64,000 bases of DNA from CAVPNY01 sp963706905 (GTDB lineage Bacteria; Chloroflexota; Anaerolineae; Anaerolineales; UBA4823). The DNA lies in contig CAVPNY010000018.1 in the NCBI GenBank assembly GCA_963706905.1, forward strand, positions 186,001 through 250,000. The letters run 5' to 3'. The notes under the pieces were generated by a model. It did no database searches, was not told the DNA's origin, and saw only the letters and a list, made by a program, of their open reading frames with translations. A program made the translations under genes and the position numbers. Positions 1 to 7,726 of this stretch are shown piece after piece (position 1 is the first letter of the stretch; the number at the start of each line of letters is the position of its first letter).

Positions 1-1
1 G

Positions 2-178
2 ACCAAAGCCAGCAGCCAGGTCAAGCCGGAGGATGTGGAGCAATGTTTGCTCTACCTGCATCAGGGTAGCTATCGACTGTGCCTGCTGGCGAATTTCGGC
101 GAAAAACCGTTGAAGGTGCGGCGCTTCGTCCACAGCCCTGCCACTAACGATGTCAGGCACATGCAAGATAGCGAATGA
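2..178 (+). CDS. GxxExxY protein, C-terminal part (cut by window edge)
   Basis: This is an open frame from the window edge to TGA at 176-178. Its end, YLHQGSYRLCLLANFGEKPL followed by KVRRFV, matches the C-terminus of the GxxExxY family (compare LLINFGSPRVQIKRI in the full copy at 17126-17530). The family resembles PD-(D/E)XK nucleases, but its role is unknown. Only about 58 residues are visible, so the GxxExxY signature itself lies outside the window. A long imperfect inverted repeat follows about 50 bp downstream. The family call rests on the C-terminal match alone. Confidence 0.6.
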   Translation, partial: TKASSQVKPEDVEQCLLYLHQGSYRLCLLANFGEKPLKVRRFVHSPATNDVRHMQDSE

Positions 179-224
179 AAAACGCTTGGATCAAGAAAGT
201 GACCACGAGAGACACAAAAACGAC

Positions 225-290
225 CACGAAAGTCACGAAAGGATGCGAAAGTCGCAAAAATACCTTTCGCGTCCTTCGCGATGTTTCGTG
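225..290. repeat. Long imperfect inverted repeat downstream of a GxxExxY gene
   Basis: The left arm 225-251 (starting CACGAAAGTCACGAAAGG) pairs with the right arm 264-290 (ending GATGTTTCGTG), allowing a few mismatches; the centre is 252-263. The sequence is built from reiterated words of the type CGAAA/TTTCG. Gene-free DNA spans 179-394, and this is the only structure I see in it. It resembles the word-like repeats that flank the other GxxExxY gene at 17.1 kb, though the words differ. Confidence 0.55.
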
Positions 291-394
291 TATTTTCGCG
301 TTCCATGCATCTTAGTTAACGATACAATTACCTCTAATGCTTTTCCCCTCAGTTACCGACCACATACCCAGAGCATGCTCCACCCGTATTTCAC

Positions 395-1708
395 ATGCTG
401 GCAAAGCCCACCGGGGCGACCTGCAACCTGGACTGCGCTTATTGTTTCTTTCTATCTAAAGAGCTGCTTTACCCTGGCAGCCGCTTCCGCATGGCGGATG
501 AGCTACTGGAAACCTATATCCGCCAGCTACTCGAAGCCCACCAGATACCCGAAGTGTACATTGCCTGGCAGGGCGGTGAGCCGACCATGATGGGCGTGGA
601 TTTTTTCCGTCGCTCGATCGTGTACCAGGAGAAGTATCGGAAGCCCGGAACAACGATCCTCAACACCATCCAGACCAACGGCACTCTCATCGATGATGAG
701 CTCGCGGCATTCTTTAAAGAACACAACTTCCTGGTTGGGATCAGCATTGACGGGCCGCGCGAGATGCACGATGCTTACCGTTGGGACAAAGGCGGCAAAG
801 GTACTTTCGACAAGGTGATGCGCGGGCTGAGCTACCTGCAAAAGCATGGGGTAGACTACAATGCCCTGACCACCCTGCACCGCGCCAACGCCGATCACCC
901 TGTAGAGGTATACCGCTTCTTGCGGGATGACTGCAAAGCCCAGTTCATCCAGTTTATCCCGATCATTGAGCGCTTCGATCAGAGTGTACCGGGCAGTTTC
1001 GGGCAGGACGGGGTCCCTGACGAGGCGGGCGGCGAGGCTAAGAAACACTCCTGGCGGGACCGCCCGCTGTATACCCAGATAGGTGATCAGGTCACCGAGC
1101 GATCGATCACTGCTGAGCAGTATGGCAACTTCCTGGTTGGCGTGTTCGAGGAATGGGTGCGACACGATGTCGCCAAGGTCTATGTGCAGATGTTTGATGT
1201 CGCTCTGGCCAACTGGTACGGCGAACCGCCTGGGTTGTGCATCCATTCCAGGACCTGTGGGGCTGCCCTGGCGATGGAGCACAACGGTGATCTTTACTCC
1301 TGTGATCACTTCGTTGAGCCCAGGTATAAATTGGGCAATATTGCAGAGACGCACATGATCGAGCTGATCGCCTCCCCTCAGCAGCAGAAATTCGGTCAGG
1401 ACAAGTTTGACAGCCTGCCACGCTACTGCCGGGAATGTGATGTACGTTTTGCCTGTCATGGCGGCTGCCCCAAGGACCGCTTTATCCACACACCAGACGG
1501 CGAGGCGGGCTTGAATTACCTGTGCGCCGGATACAAGATCTTTTTCCATCATATCGACCGCCCGATGCGCGTGATGTGCGATCTGCTCCGCCAGGACCGC
1601 GCCCCGGCTGAGATCATGTTCCTGTACGCACAGGAAGATGCCCAAAAACAATCAGCTCCATCTGGAGCAGCAAAAAAGCCCGGGCGCCAGCGCCACCGTC
1701 ACCAATAA
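395..1708 (+). CDS. Anaerobic sulfatase-maturating enzyme (radical SAM/SPASM)
   Basis: This 437-residue protein belongs to the AnSME family, which oxidises an active-site Cys or Ser of sulfatases to formylglycine without oxygen, in the cytoplasm. The radical SAM cluster motif is CNLDCAYC at residues 10-17. The SPASM region holds two further cysteine groups: CGAALAMEHNGDLYSCDHF, then CRECDVRFACHGGCPKDRF. Length fits the family. The ATG at 395 is the first start after an in-frame stop and sits directly before the KPTGATCN block, as in homologues, although no clear Shine-Dalgarno is seen. No type I sulfatase with a CxPxR motif is visible nearby; the adjacent gene is only a distant member of the alkaline phosphatase/sulfatase fold, so the substrate is probably encoded elsewhere. 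Confidence 0.88.
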   Translation: MLAKPTGATCNLDCAYCFFLSKELLYPGSRFRMADELLETYIRQLLEAHQIPEVYIAWQGGEPTMMGVDFFRRSIVYQEKYRKPGTTILNTIQTNGTLIDDELAAFFKEHNFLVGISIDGPREMHDAYRWDKGGKGTFDKVMRGLSYLQKHGVDYNALTTLHRANADHPVEVYRFLRDDCKAQFIQFIPIIERFDQSVPGSFGQDGVPDEAGGEAKKHSWRDRPLYTQIGDQVTERSITAEQYGNFLVGVFEEWVRHDVAKVYVQMFDVALANWYGEPPGLCIHSRTCGAALAMEHNGDLYSCDHFVEPRYKLGNIAETHMIELIASPQQQKFGQDKFDSLPRYCRECDVRFACHGGCPKDRFIHTPDGEAGLNYLCAGYKIFFHHIDRPMRVMCDLLRQDRAPAEIMFLYAQEDAQKQSAPSGAAKKPGRQRHRHQ

Positions 1709-1798
1709 ACGGCATCGCGGAATTCTTGGGTGTTATCCGCAGGTAAGTCTCCCAATAAACACCCTGATCTTATTCAGAATTGAAGGTGGAAAAGGAAA

Positions 1799-4471
1799 AT
1801 GAAAACTCTCAGGCAGATCCTCAGATTCTTCATCAGGCTTTTGGTGGTCTGGTTTGTCGACACGATCTCGCTGCTGGTGACCGCCTGGCTTTTGCCCGGA
1901 GTGAACCTCAGCGCAGTTGGAGACACCCCCGCTTTTGTCGTAGCTACCGCGGCGGCTTTTCTGCTGGGCATCGTTAATTTCATCATTCGCCCGATACTCT
2001 TATTAGTCGCCTTGCCGCTGGGATGGATGGTCCTTTTCTTGGCTGGCTTCTTTATTAACGGTGTGGTTCTATTGATCACGGCTTCGCTTCTACCTGGCCT
2101 GGAGGTCACCAGCTTTTGGTATGCATTCCTGGGCGGCCTGATTCTGTCGCTGATCAATACCATTCTCACCACGCTGTTGGCGCTTGACGACACCGAATCA
2201 TTTTACGAGAACCTGGTGCAGCGCCGGGCTACCCGTTTGACTGGAGAGATTGAACAAGGGGAGGGTCGCGGCATCGTGATGCTGGAGGTGGATGGTTTGA
2301 GCTACCCGCGCATCCGGAAAGCCATCTCCGATGGCTATATGCCGACCCTGAAAAAAATGATGGATGAAGAAGGTTACCAGCTCTCTCGGGTCGACTGTGG
2401 GGTGCCGCCTACCACGCCAGCCTGCCAGGCGGGCATCCTGCAGGGCAATAACACCAATATCCCCGCCTTCCGCTGGCTGGATAAGAAGACCGGCCGCATC
2501 CTGGCTGGTGGCCAGGCCGCTGCGGAGATCGAACCAATCCTGTCCGATGGCAACGGTTTGTTGCGCGGCGGCTCCAGCATCGGCAACATGTTCAGCGGCG
2601 ATGCCGCCACCTCGATCCTGACTTTTTCTAAGATTCGCGCCGGCACCCCGGAGGACAAGAAGCAGCGCGCCCGGGATATGTACCTGCTGATGCGCGATCC
2701 ATATTTCTTTACCCGCGTCCTGGTGCTGTATTTTGCCGATGTCGGCTTGGAGCTTTGGCAGGGCTGGCAGCAGAGACGCAAGGATGTCAAGCCGCGCATG
2801 AACCGCCTGCACAATGGTTATCCTTTCCTGCGGTCAGCCGTCAATGTTTTCCTGCGCGACATCGGCACCTACTTTACCATGCTGGATATCATCCGCGGCG
2901 TCCCGGCTATCTATACCTTGTACGCTGGGTACGATGAGGTCGCCCACCATTCCGGCCCCTATTCGCCTGACACTAACCTTACCTTACGCCAGTTCGACAG
3001 GCAGGTGGCGCGTATCAAGCAGGTCATCGATACGAAAGCCAAACGACCGTACGAGCTGTTGCTCCTGTCTGATCACGGCCAATCTTTCGGCGCGACTTTC
3101 GAGCAGCGCTACGGCATCAGTATTTTGGAATTCATCCAGCAACAGTTGCCACAGGGCACCAGCATGGCCGGGACGGGCGGCGGCGATGACGGCACGATTG
3201 GTGTTTCCGCCATGATGGATGAAATGAAGAATATGCAGGATCAGGAGCAGGCTGGCAGAGTCGGCCGGGCGGTGATGAACCAGACGCAGCGCGTAATGGA
3301 GCGTAATTTGGCGCAACAGCCCTCCATGCAGGAAGTCAAGCCCGCCAAGGTTACCTTCAGCTACGGCGGTAATGGCGGCCTGGTTTATTTTGATCTGTTC
3401 CCGCGCAAGATCACCTTGAATGAGCTGAACACGGCTTACCCCGGGTTGGTTGATAAGGTAGTGCAGCATGAAGGCATTGGCTTCGTGATTGCCTATGAAG
3501 ACGATTACACGCCGGTTGCCTTCGGCAAGGGAGGCGCCCGCAACCTGGTCACCGGAGATGTGGTTGGGGAAGACCCGCTGCTTCCCTACGGCGATGTGGC
3601 GCTGCGCACCTGGCAGTTGCGCCGCATGGCAGAATTTGAGAACTCCGGTGACCTGATCCTGAACAGCACCCTCTATCCGGATGGGACCGTGGCTGCCCTG
3701 GAAGAGCTGATCGGTAATCACGGCGGCCTGGGCGGCGAGCAGACGGATGCTTACCTGTTCCACCCCGGCGATATGGTGGTGCCTGAGACGCGCAACTCGT
3801 TTGAGTTTAAGGCGATGCTGGACTCCCGGCGAGGGCTACCCGGGGTTGCTGCAAAACCATTGCGTGCAACTGAGCCGCAGGTCAATCCCTGGGCGTTCTC
3901 CACCCTGTTGCAAGGCCTCAGCCAGGTCGGCAAGTGGTTGGGGCACGCTGCCCGCACCCTGACCCTGGATGGCGAGAATTACCGGGAGATAGCCAGGGAT
4001 GCTTATATGACTGCTCCGGCATTGCTGATCGTCTTGCTGATGACGATCTTACGAATGGTCAATCAATCTGGCGGATTTAGTTGGGTGGGATTGGTTGGCT
4101 ATCTGGCAGCCTGGCTTGTGGCAATGATTCTCATGCAAATGGCAGCGCGCATTCTACGCGGCAAGGCGGAGTTTCACCAAACTTTGCGCGTGGCAGGATT
4201 CGCTCAAACAGCGTTTATTTTTGAGCTGCTCGGTTTTCTACCGGTCATTGGACCATTGGCGCGCATCTTGGCGACGGTGCTGAATTTAGTGGGAGTCTGG
4301 ATCGGCATTGCCACAGCGAATGAGTTGAAAGGCTGGCGCAGCATTATCTTACCCGTGATTTATCTGGTAGTGTTTGTGGTCGGCGCAGTATTCATCGTGG
4401 CAGTCATTAAAGGGACCGGATTTGCATTGCAAAGCCTGCTGGCCGATATCGGCTGGACACCCAAACCATGA
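1799..4471 (+). CDS. Holin-like / alkaline-phosphatase-superfamily / Yip1-like fusion membrane protein
   Basis: This 890-residue protein has three parts. Residues 1-130 form four hydrophobic helices of the phage-holin superfamily IV/YvlD type. Residues about 155-680 form an alkaline-phosphatase-superfamily domain: MLEVDG at 161-166, a probable Thr nucleophile in GVPPTTPACQAG near 205, a metal-site segment AGYDEVAHHSG near 375, SDHGQ near 423 and NHGG near 640. Residues about 730-880 form a Yip1-like group of hydrophobic helices. The central domain should be a metal-dependent phosphodiesterase or phosphatase held at the membrane, acting on an unknown substrate. A clear AAGGTGGAAAAGGAAA purine stretch precedes the ATG. 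The three-part architecture is unusual. The domain calls are from motifs; the side of the membrane is not resolved. Confidence 0.72.
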   Translation: MKTLRQILRFFIRLLVVWFVDTISLLVTAWLLPGVNLSAVGDTPAFVVATAAAFLLGIVNFIIRPILLLVALPLGWMVLFLAGFFINGVVLLITASLLPGLEVTSFWYAFLGGLILSLINTILTTLLALDDTESFYENLVQRRATRLTGEIEQGEGRGIVMLEVDGLSYPRIRKAISDGYMPTLKKMMDEEGYQLSRVDCGVPPTTPACQAGILQGNNTNIPAFRWLDKKTGRILAGGQAAAEIEPILSDGNGLLRGGSSIGNMFSGDAATSILTFSKIRAGTPEDKKQRARDMYLLMRDPYFFTRVLVLYFADVGLELWQGWQQRRKDVKPRMNRLHNGYPFLRSAVNVFLRDIGTYFTMLDIIRGVPAIYTLYAGYDEVAHHSGPYSPDTNLTLRQFDRQVARIKQVIDTKAKRPYELLLLSDHGQSFGATFEQRYGISILEFIQQQLPQGTSMAGTGGGDDGTIGVSAMMDEMKNMQDQEQAGRVGRAVMNQTQRVMERNLAQQPSMQEVKPAKVTFSYGGNGGLVYFDLFPRKITLNELNTAYPGLVDKVVQHEGIGFVIAYEDDYTPVAFGKGGARNLVTGDVVGEDPLLPYGDVALRTWQLRRMAEFENSGDLILNSTLYPDGTVAALEELIGNHGGLGGEQTDAYLFHPGDMVVPETRNSFEFKAMLDSRRGLPGVAAKPLRATEPQVNPWAFSTLLQGLSQVGKWLGHAARTLTLDGENYREIARDAYMTAPALLIVLLMTILRMVNQSGGFSWVGLVGYLAAWLVAMILMQMAARILRGKAEFHQTLRVAGFAQTAFIFELLGFLPVIGPLARILATVLNLVGVWIGIATANELKGWRSIILPVIYLVVFVVGAVFIVAVIKGTGFALQSLLADIGWTPKP

Positions 4472-4484
4472 GTGGATCAGTAAG

Positions 4485-4961
4485 TTGGATTACCCGGAGC
4501 TCAACCTAATCATCGGACTGGCGCTGGCGATCACCCTTGGGGTAACTGTTAGCCTGCAAGCCCTGCTGAATCGCCAGGAGTACCCGCCCGTTGTAAAAAG
4601 CCTGCTAAAAGCGCTGGTTATATTTGGGTTGATCGTCGCCGGCTACGCGTTTGCGCTGTTGTTTCCAACACTACCTACATTATATAAAGCTATTCTAGTG
4701 TTTGCCATGCTGGTGATCGCCGGCTTGGCTTTCCTGGCAGTTATCTGGCTAAGGCGCATAAGTCTCTCCCAACTGCAGCGCGGGGTATTAATGGCTCTGC
4801 TGGTAGCCGCAATCGGTTTGAATTACTGGCTGGTGATCGTCCTTATCCGCAGCCTGCTCCCGGTTATTGCGGCCGTCCTGGCGCTGAATCCTCCACCCCT
4901 CAATCTCAAACCTCATTACACCACGGTGATGGCATTATGTCTGAACATCGATCTGTGTTAA
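4485..4961 (+). CDS. Small integral membrane protein, unknown function
   Basis: This gene of about 158 residues contains four long hydrophobic segments: LIIGLALAITLGVTV, LVIFGLIVAGYAFALLF, AILVFAMLVIAGLAFLAVIW and VLMALLVAAIGLNYWLVIV. The frame has no ATG near the end of the previous gene. TTG at 4485 is the most plausible start; the ATG at 4468 that overlaps the preceding stop belongs to another frame and closes after 13 codons. The 3' end overlaps the following SDR gene by 25 bases. I do not recognise a family. Co-directional spacing suggests cotranscription with the holin/phosphatase fusion. Confidence 0.5.
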   Translation: MDYPELNLIIGLALAITLGVTVSLQALLNRQEYPPVVKSLLKALVIFGLIVAGYAFALLFPTLPTLYKAILVFAMLVIAGLAFLAVIWLRRISLSQLQRGVLMALLVAAIGLNYWLVIVLIRSLLPVIAAVLALNPPPLNLKPHYTTVMALCLNIDLC

Positions 4962-5791
4962 TCACGGGCGCCTCGACCGGCATCGGCCAGGCCTGCGCCC
5001 TGCAAATGGACCGGCTGGGCTGGCGGGTATTCGCCGGGGTGCGTCGCGAGGCGGATGCTGCTGCCTTGAGTGCCGCGGCCTCGCCCAATCTGGAGCCGCT
5101 TATTTTGGATGTGACCCAGGCTGAGCAGATCGCCGCCGCGGCGGAGCGGGTGACCGGCCTGGTGGGGGAGGGCGGATTACAGGGGCTGGTCAACAACGCC
5201 GGGATATCCATTGCCGGGCCGCTCGAGTTCGTCCCATTGGAGCTTTGGCGCCGCCAGCTTGAGGTGAACGTGTTGGGGCAGGTTTGCGTGATCCAGGCCT
5301 TCCTTCCGCTGCTACGCCGGGCTGGCGGGCGGATCATCAATATGAGCTCTACCAGTGGCCTGAACGCCATGCCTGCCGCGGGTCCTTACGACGCCTCGAA
5401 GTTTGCCCTGGAGGCGCTGTCTGACTCGCTGCGTGTCGAGCTGCGCCGCCAGGGAATAAAAGTCATCGTAGTCGAGCCTGGCACCATCATTACTCCCATC
5501 TGGGAGCGCTCGCTGGCGGTGGCTGATGCCTGGTTGGCTGAGGCGCCGCCGGCCATGTTCGACCTGTATGGTGATTACTTACCTATTCTGCGCGAGTGGG
5601 CGTTATCCGCTGACAAGCGCGGCTTGCCAGTGGAGCGGGTCAGCGAGGCAGTGGCGCGTGCCCTGACTGTACCAAATCCCAAGGCGCGTTACCTGATCGT
5701 GGGTTACCCGCGCCTGTACGTCTATCTAATGCGTCTGGCACCGACAGGATTGCGCGACCGCGTGATCGCCCGCCGCATGGGGATTGAATAA
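4937..5791 (+). CDS. Short-chain dehydrogenase/reductase
   Basis: A classical SDR of 284 residues. The cofactor motif TGASTGIG lies at residues 10-17, NNAG near 86, the catalytic Ser in INMSSTSG and the YDASK catalytic pair near 151-155. It should catalyse NAD(P)-dependent oxidation or reduction of an alcohol/carbonyl substrate in the cytoplasm. The C-terminal region after residue 190 is longer than in minimal SDRs and resembles retinol-dehydrogenase-like members; the substrate cannot be told. It starts inside the end of the upstream membrane-protein gene, implying translational coupling. Confidence 0.85.
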   Translation: MSEHRSVLITGASTGIGQACALQMDRLGWRVFAGVRREADAAALSAAASPNLEPLILDVTQAEQIAAAAERVTGLVGEGGLQGLVNNAGISIAGPLEFVPLELWRRQLEVNVLGQVCVIQAFLPLLRRAGGRIINMSSTSGLNAMPAAGPYDASKFALEALSDSLRVELRRQGIKVIVVEPGTIITPIWERSLAVADAWLAEAPPAMFDLYGDYLPILREWALSADKRGLPVERVSEAVARALTVPNPKARYLIVGYPRLYVYLMRLAPTGLRDRVIARRMGIE

Positions 5792-5797
5792 ATGGAT

Positions 5798-5882
5798 GTC
5801 ATATCCCGCACATGACAATCTTCCTTGAAATTGTGAAGGATGTCACATTTTGATTGATCTTGTTCGAATTTGGTGCTAGAAT
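5798..5882 (+). promoter_or_regulatory. CRP/FNR-type palindrome with extended -10 promoter (unit 1)
   Basis: TGTGAAGGATGTCACA at 5832-5847 matches the CRP-family form TGTGA-N6-TCACA. A further inverted pair, TGTCAT at 5798-5803 and ATGACA at 5812-5817, lies upstream. Downstream is TTGATC at 5854-5859, a 17-bp spacer and TAGAAT at 5877-5882 preceded by TG, an extended -10 box. The palindrome centre lies 37.5 bp before the -10 box, exactly as in unit 2 at 8706-8756. Predicted transcription starts near 5889. Which regulator binds is unknown; no CRP-like gene is in the window. Confidence 0.6.
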
Positions 5883-5888
5883 ATTGAC

Positions 5889-5942
5889 AAAAGGGAGACC
5901 GCCAATGAGACCTTCATCGCAACCGGGTCTCTCTTTTTTTTA
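5889..5942 (+). ncRNA. Candidate short structured RNA or leader with intrinsic terminator (unit 1)
   Basis: Directly after the predicted start, GGGAGACC (5893-5900) pairs with GGTCTCTC (5926-5933) around a 25-nt loop and is followed by a run of nine T. The transcript would be only about 54 nt. The loop repeats GAGACC (5907-5912), and a later GGAGGTCTC (about 6011-6019) could pair with it, so an attenuator with alternative folds is also possible. The downstream isochorismatase gene has its own promoter at 6050-6077, which favours a separate small transcript. There is no coding potential. Confidence 0.4.
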
Positions 5943-6049
5943 TTTACGTGGCTTCCCTTCGGACCTCCTGGATGATTGGCGACCAAATTCACCGATCAAC
6001 TCGGAGGTCTCGTCTTGGTTAATGTTACATAATTGATGATTTTTATTAC

Positions 6050-6077
6050 TGGACAACCGTGCAGCAGACGATATGAT
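6050..6077 (+). promoter_or_regulatory. Sigma-70-type promoter of the isochorismatase gene
   Basis: TGGACA at 6050-6055, a 16-bp spacer and TATGAT at 6072-6077 place the start of transcription near 6084, only about nine bases before the ATG at 6093. This supports that ATG over the in-frame ATG at 6033, which would lie upstream of the promoter. The remainder of 5943-6049 shows only the potential pairing strand described for the upstream hairpin unit. Confidence 0.5.
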
Positions 6078-6092
6078 CAGTACAGGTTGAAA

Positions 6093-6758
6093 ATGTCCCG
6101 TAAAGAAGCCTATTTTACGCCGGATACTCTTGCCAATGTCACCCATGAGATGCTGGTACAGTGCCAAACCCTCAGCCGGCAGGGGTTGACGCGCTTTGAT
6201 CCGGCAGGCTCTGCCCTGCTGGTGCTGGATATGCAGCGGTACTTCCTCGAACCTGCTATGCACGCATTTATCCCCAGCGCACCGGCGATCGTCCCTGGCC
6301 TGGTACGCCTGGCACAGGCGTATGCATCCCGGGATTGGGTGGTCATTTTCACTCGCCATACCAATACCACTCAGGATGCTGGGCAGATGGCGGTCTGGTG
6401 GCGCGATTTGATCGCCCCCCATAGTCCCGCCAGCGCCATCATCCCTGAATTTAACCTATCGAGCGAACAGGTGATCGAGAAACACCAGTATGATGCCTTC
6501 TACGATTCATCGCTGGATGCCATTTTAGCAGCCCGCCAGGTCAGGCAAGTGGTCATCAGTGGAGTGATGACCCACCTGTGTTGCGAGACCACTGCGCGCT
6601 CGGCCTTTGGGCGTGGCTATCAGGTTTTCTTTCTGGCTGATGGCACGGCAACTTATAACCAGCAGTTCCACCAGGCCAGCCTGCTCAACCTGGCGCACGG
6701 TTTTGCTACAATCACGCAGGTTAGCGACATCCTGGCTGCCCTGGATCAGGCCGACTGA
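6093..6758 (+). CDS. Isochorismatase-family cysteine hydrolase
   Basis: A 221-residue protein of the isochorismatase-like hydrolase family. It carries the expected triad: Asp in ALLVLDMQRYFLEP near residue 45, Lys in EKHQYDAFY, and Cys163/164 in MTHLCCETTARSAF. Members hydrolyse isochorismate, nicotinamide or other amides; the substrate cannot be decided here. The start at 6093 is set by the promoter directly upstream; the longer in-frame reading from 6033 lacks support. The gene ends one base before the ATG of the flavoprotein at 6760, so the two are probably cotranscribed. Confidence 0.85.
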   Translation: MSRKEAYFTPDTLANVTHEMLVQCQTLSRQGLTRFDPAGSALLVLDMQRYFLEPAMHAFIPSAPAIVPGLVRLAQAYASRDWVVIFTRHTNTTQDAGQMAVWWRDLIAPHSPASAIIPEFNLSSEQVIEKHQYDAFYDSSLDAILAARQVRQVVISGVMTHLCCETTARSAFGRGYQVFFLADGTATYNQQFHQASLLNLAHGFATITQVSDILAALDQAD

Positions 6759-6759
6759 T

Positions 6760-7647
6760 ATGGATCGTGCTGAAGTCGCCATCATAGGAGCCGGCCCGGC
6801 TGGATTGGCTGCCGCCTTGCAGTTGAAACGCTACGGCGTCCCAGCCTTGCTCTTTGAAGCCCGCCAGGCGGGCGGATTGTTGTGGAATGCCAATTTGGTC
6901 GAAAACTATCCTGGCTTCCCGGGAGGCATTCCTGGCCCCGAGCTGGTTCGCCGCTTCCTGTTGCAGGCTGAGGCAATCGGCGTGCAGATTATTCCTCAGG
7001 CAGTGGAATCTCTTACTTATGAAAAACAGATCTTCAGCCTGCTCACCGCTAAGGGCGTATTCAAATGCCAAACGACAGTGATCGCCACGGGCACCCAGCC
7101 GCTGGAATTTGAACCCGGTTTGATCCCTGCAGAGGCCCAGGCCAGGGTGTGTTCCGAAGTCTATCCCCTGCTGGAAGTGCAAAGCGCCCGGATCGCTATT
7201 GTTGGAGCCGGCGACGCGGCCTTTGACTACGCCCTGAACCTGGCGCGCAGCAACTCTATCGCTATCCTCAACCGCTCGGATCAGGTGAAATGTTTGCCTT
7301 TGTTGCAGCAGCGCGCGGCCGTTTCGCCGCACATTTCCTATCATCCGCAAACCAGCCTGGTTCAGGTACAATTGGCAGGGGATGGTCGGTTAGCGCTTCG
7401 ATTGGAGTCGCCGGCTGGCGTTTGGGACTGCACTGCCGATTACCTGATCGGCGCCCTCGGCCGCCGGGCGAATCTCGATTTCGTCTCAGCCAGCCTGCAG
7501 CGCCGGGTCTCCCGCCTGGAGGATCAAGGCCGCTTATATCGAATTGGCGATGTGTCCAACGGGCTTTACCGCCAGACTGCCATCGCCGCTGGTCAAGGTC
7601 TGCTGGCTGCCATGCAAATATATCAATCCCGGGTTACTGAATACTGA
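6760..7647 (+). CDS. FAD/NAD(P)-dependent oxidoreductase, FNR/thioredoxin-reductase-like without CxxC
   Basis: This 295-residue protein has an FAD-binding Rossmann motif, VAIIGAGPAG, at residues 6-15 and a second NAD(P)-binding motif, IAIVGAGDAAFD, near 145. It has the ATG and GD segments of the class II pyridine nucleotide-disulfide oxidoreductase fold, but no CxxC between the two nucleotide domains. It is therefore not a thioredoxin reductase; a ferredoxin/flavodoxin-NAD(P) reductase or other two-domain flavoprotein is more likely. The ATG at 6760 follows the upstream TGA by one base. The stop codon lies in an inverted repeat (7636-7681), so the C-terminus TEY comes from repeat sequence. 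Confidence 0.75.
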   Translation: MDRAEVAIIGAGPAGLAAALQLKRYGVPALLFEARQAGGLLWNANLVENYPGFPGGIPGPELVRRFLLQAEAIGVQIIPQAVESLTYEKQIFSLLTAKGVFKCQTTVIATGTQPLEFEPGLIPAEAQARVCSEVYPLLEVQSARIAIVGAGDAAFDYALNLARSNSIAILNRSDQVKCLPLLQQRAAVSPHISYHPQTSLVQVQLAGDGRLALRLESPAGVWDCTADYLIGALGRRANLDFVSASLQRRVSRLEDQGRLYRIGDVSNGLYRQTAIAAGQGLLAAMQIYQSRVTEY

Positions 7648-7681
7648 ACACTGAAAACGAATCAAGTAAACTGTATTCAGT
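7636..7681. repeat. Short inverted-repeat element supplying a stop codon
   Basis: ACTGAATAC at 7636-7644 is the exact reverse complement of GTATTCAGT at 7673-7681. Between them are further ACTGAA words (ACTGAACACTGAAAAC). The same words recur, inverted, in the insert at 15434-15539. The element overlaps the end of the flavoprotein gene and provides its TGA. Confidence 0.6.
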
Positions 7682-7726
7682 CTTCCGTATGCAGAAATCT
7701 TGGATGTTGTGAACTGGAGAGAGTAA

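Noticed and set aside
527..1651. 374-codon open frame on the minus strand
   Set aside because: It lies opposite the sulfatase-maturase gene, whose motifs are clear; the minus-strand translation shows no family features.
2198..2812. 204-codon minus-strand open frame
   Set aside because: Lies wholly inside the phosphatase domain of the holin fusion gene; codon pattern is that of the opposite strand.
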